DNA from: CAMLHU01 sp031393795
GTDB lineage: Bacteria > Gemmatimonadota > Gemmatimonadetes > Gemmatimonadales > GWC2-71-9
Assembly: GCA_031393795.1 (NCBI GenBank)
Contig: JANMWE010000280.1
Location: 1-14,491 of the forward strand
DNA: 14,491 bases
Direction of reading: 5' to 3'
A program made the position numbers and the translations under genes. The notes below the pieces were generated by a model. The model saw only the letters and a list, made by a program, of their open reading frames with translations. It did no database searches and was not told the DNA's origin. This document shows positions 13,431 through 14,491 of this stretch, piece after piece. Within the stretch, counting starts at the first letter, position 1, and each line of letters begins with the position of its first letter.

Positions 13431-14491
13431 TCGGTGGATCCGGTCAGGGAGTTCCAGTCAGCCAACGCTTCCTGGTAGGCCAACAGGTCATTCAATGCCC
13501 CCGCTACGATCTCCCGCTCTGCGCGAAGCGCCTCGAGCAGCGGCAGCGCCCCCGTTTCGCCCAGGGCATAGGCGCGCGTCGCTCGGGTCCGGAGCCGTGT
13601 CGCGCCCGGCAGGAGTGAGTCGCTCGCGAGTCGAGCACGGAGGCGTGCCTCGTCCAGCTGGACCTTGGCCTCCCCCAGCGCCTGCCGGGCGCCGAGCCGG
13701 GCCTCGAGGAGGTCGGCCGAGGCGATGCGCGCTCGGGCGCGAGCGGCGGCGGCGCCGCCGCCACCATGATTGAAGAGGGGGATCGGGATGCTCGCGCCGA
13801 GGGTCCAGAGCCGCTTTCCGGGAAGATCCGCATCATCCCACTGGCGCCCCACCTCGACCGTCGGCAGCGGAAAGCGGGCCCAACTGGCGCTGCTCGCATC
13901 CGCAGTCGCGGCCGCCGAATCGGCCATAGCGCTTTGGATCCGGGGCAGCTCGGTCAACTGGGGTGCTGCGGGGGCAGGTCGTTCGAGTCCATCGGCGAGC
14001 GAACCGGCGAGCGGGGGCAGGGCGGTCCCGTCGGGCCATCCCAGGGTCCGAGCCAACGCGAGCGAGGCGCGGGCCGCTTCCGCCCGCGCGCGGGAGAGTG
14101 TCTGGAGGGCGAGGATCCGCTCGAGTCCAAGGCGGTCGGCCTCGGCCGCGGGGATGTCACCGGCCGCGAGCCGGCGCGCGGCGATCCGTCCGAGTGTGTC
14201 GGCCACGGCAAGCTGCGCTTCCGCCAGTCGGCGCGCTTCCGTGGCGGCCAACGCGCCGACGAAGGCGGCGTGCACATCTCGAGCGAGGTCGCGTCCCGCC
14301 CCCGCGAGGTCAGCGCGGGCACGGGCCACGAGGGCACGCCCGGCCCCCACCGAACCCCCGCGGCTAAGCAGCCAGTCGAATGATTGCTGGACCGTGGCGG
14401 ACTGGCGGGGCACGTCGGTGCTATGTGTGTAGGTCCCGACAGGGTTGGGCAGTTGGCGCCGCTCGGAGAGCACACCCCGCGCTTCGTCGAC
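13427..14491 (-). CDS. TolC/CzcC-like outer membrane factor, 5' end missing
   Basis: The reading frame is open to the right edge, so the first residues (signal peptide and about 50-80 residues by comparison with the family) lie outside; 354 residues are visible. A GTG at 14473 could be mistaken for a start, but the six codons before it (VDEARG) continue the helical pattern, so it is internal. The protein is a chain of long amphipathic helices: an LPNPVG turn, QQSFDWLLSRG, RRLAAGDIPAAEADRLGLE and a second matching half ending LLEALRAEREIVAGALNDLL, YQEALADWNSLTG. GDIPAAEADRL and the final LADWNSLTG resemble CzcC-type OEPs. IPIPLFNHGGG marks the second membrane strand of the barrel. Together with the downstream adaptor and pump it forms a tripartite exporter. 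Confidence 0.93.
   Translation of the reverse strand, partial: VDEARGVLSERRQLPNPVGTYTHSTDVPRQSATVQQSFDWLLSRGGSVGAGRALVARARADLAGAGRDLARDVHAAFVGALAATEARRLAEAQLAVADTLGRIAARRLAAGDIPAAEADRLGLERILALQTLSRARAEAARASLALARTLGWPDGTALPPLAGSLADGLERPAPAAPQLTELPRIQSAMADSAAATADASSASWARFPLPTVEVGRQWDDADLPGKRLWTLGASIPIPLFNHGGGGAAAARARARIASADLLEARLGARQALGEAKVQLDEARLRARLASDSLLPGATRLRTRATRAYALGETGALPLLEALRAEREIVAGALNDLLAYQEALADWNSLTGSTE

Noticed and set aside
14471..14473. GTG as the true start of the TolC-like gene
   Set aside because: The frame is open to the window edge with family-like helix residues before it, and the visible protein has no signal peptide, so the start must be outside.

Overview
The window is GC-rich, gene-dense bacterial DNA. 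Several features fit a Gram-negative bacterium of the Gemmatimonadota or a similar soil/sediment lineage. It has a three-part RND efflux system with an outer-membrane TolC-type partner. It has a lipoprotein adaptor and several signal peptides ending in A-Q (residues ..PLAAQ, ..PLTAQ, ..LSAQA, ..AAQAQ). It also has tandem heptamer and hairpin elements between genes. The phylum assignment is inference from style; no rRNA or marker gene is present.

Layout, left to right. (1) 1-645, minus strand: the start of a cupin gene (cut by the window edge) and osmC, an organic-peroxide reductase. (2) 797-1285, plus: an unnamed four-helix membrane protein, separated from osmC by a 151-base divergent gap with heptamer repeats. 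(3) 1305-3013, minus: a VOC-fold (glyoxalase-like) protein overlapping an MgtC/SapB-type membrane protein, then a 255-base gap holding a 97-base REP/BIME-like inverted repeat, then a GNAT acetyltransferase. (4) 3086-5346, plus: a LemA protein and a DUF2207 membrane protein overlapping by four bases; the pair ends in a G-run tract with two consecutive G-quadruplex motifs across the stop codon. (5) 5387-6996: a winged-helix regulator with a SufR-like cysteine cluster (minus), facing a DUF4142 protein and a periplasmic type 1 copper protein (plus). An unusually AT-rich 135-base gap between them carries two good sigma70-type promoters whose -35 boxes form an inverted repeat. (6) 7086-14491, minus: seven co-directional genes. 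In transcription order these are a TolC/CzcC-like outer membrane factor (5' end outside the window), a membrane-fusion lipoprotein, an RND pump, a secreted YVTN-type beta-propeller, a four-helix membrane protein, an 80-residue membrane/coiled-coil protein and a small secreted PepSY-like protein.

How the parts may work together. The RND block is an envelope-spanning exporter in one translationally coupled unit (4-base overlaps), possibly with the next three or four genes as accessory factors. The regulator, DUF4142 and cupredoxin genes look like a compact redox- or metal-responsive switch: a putative Fe-S repressor reading out to two exported proteins. This locus is the best candidate in the window for an undescribed system, but its signal and function are inferred. 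The rest is mainly housekeeping stress and envelope functions. I saw no tRNA, rRNA, CRISPR array, transposase or phage gene.
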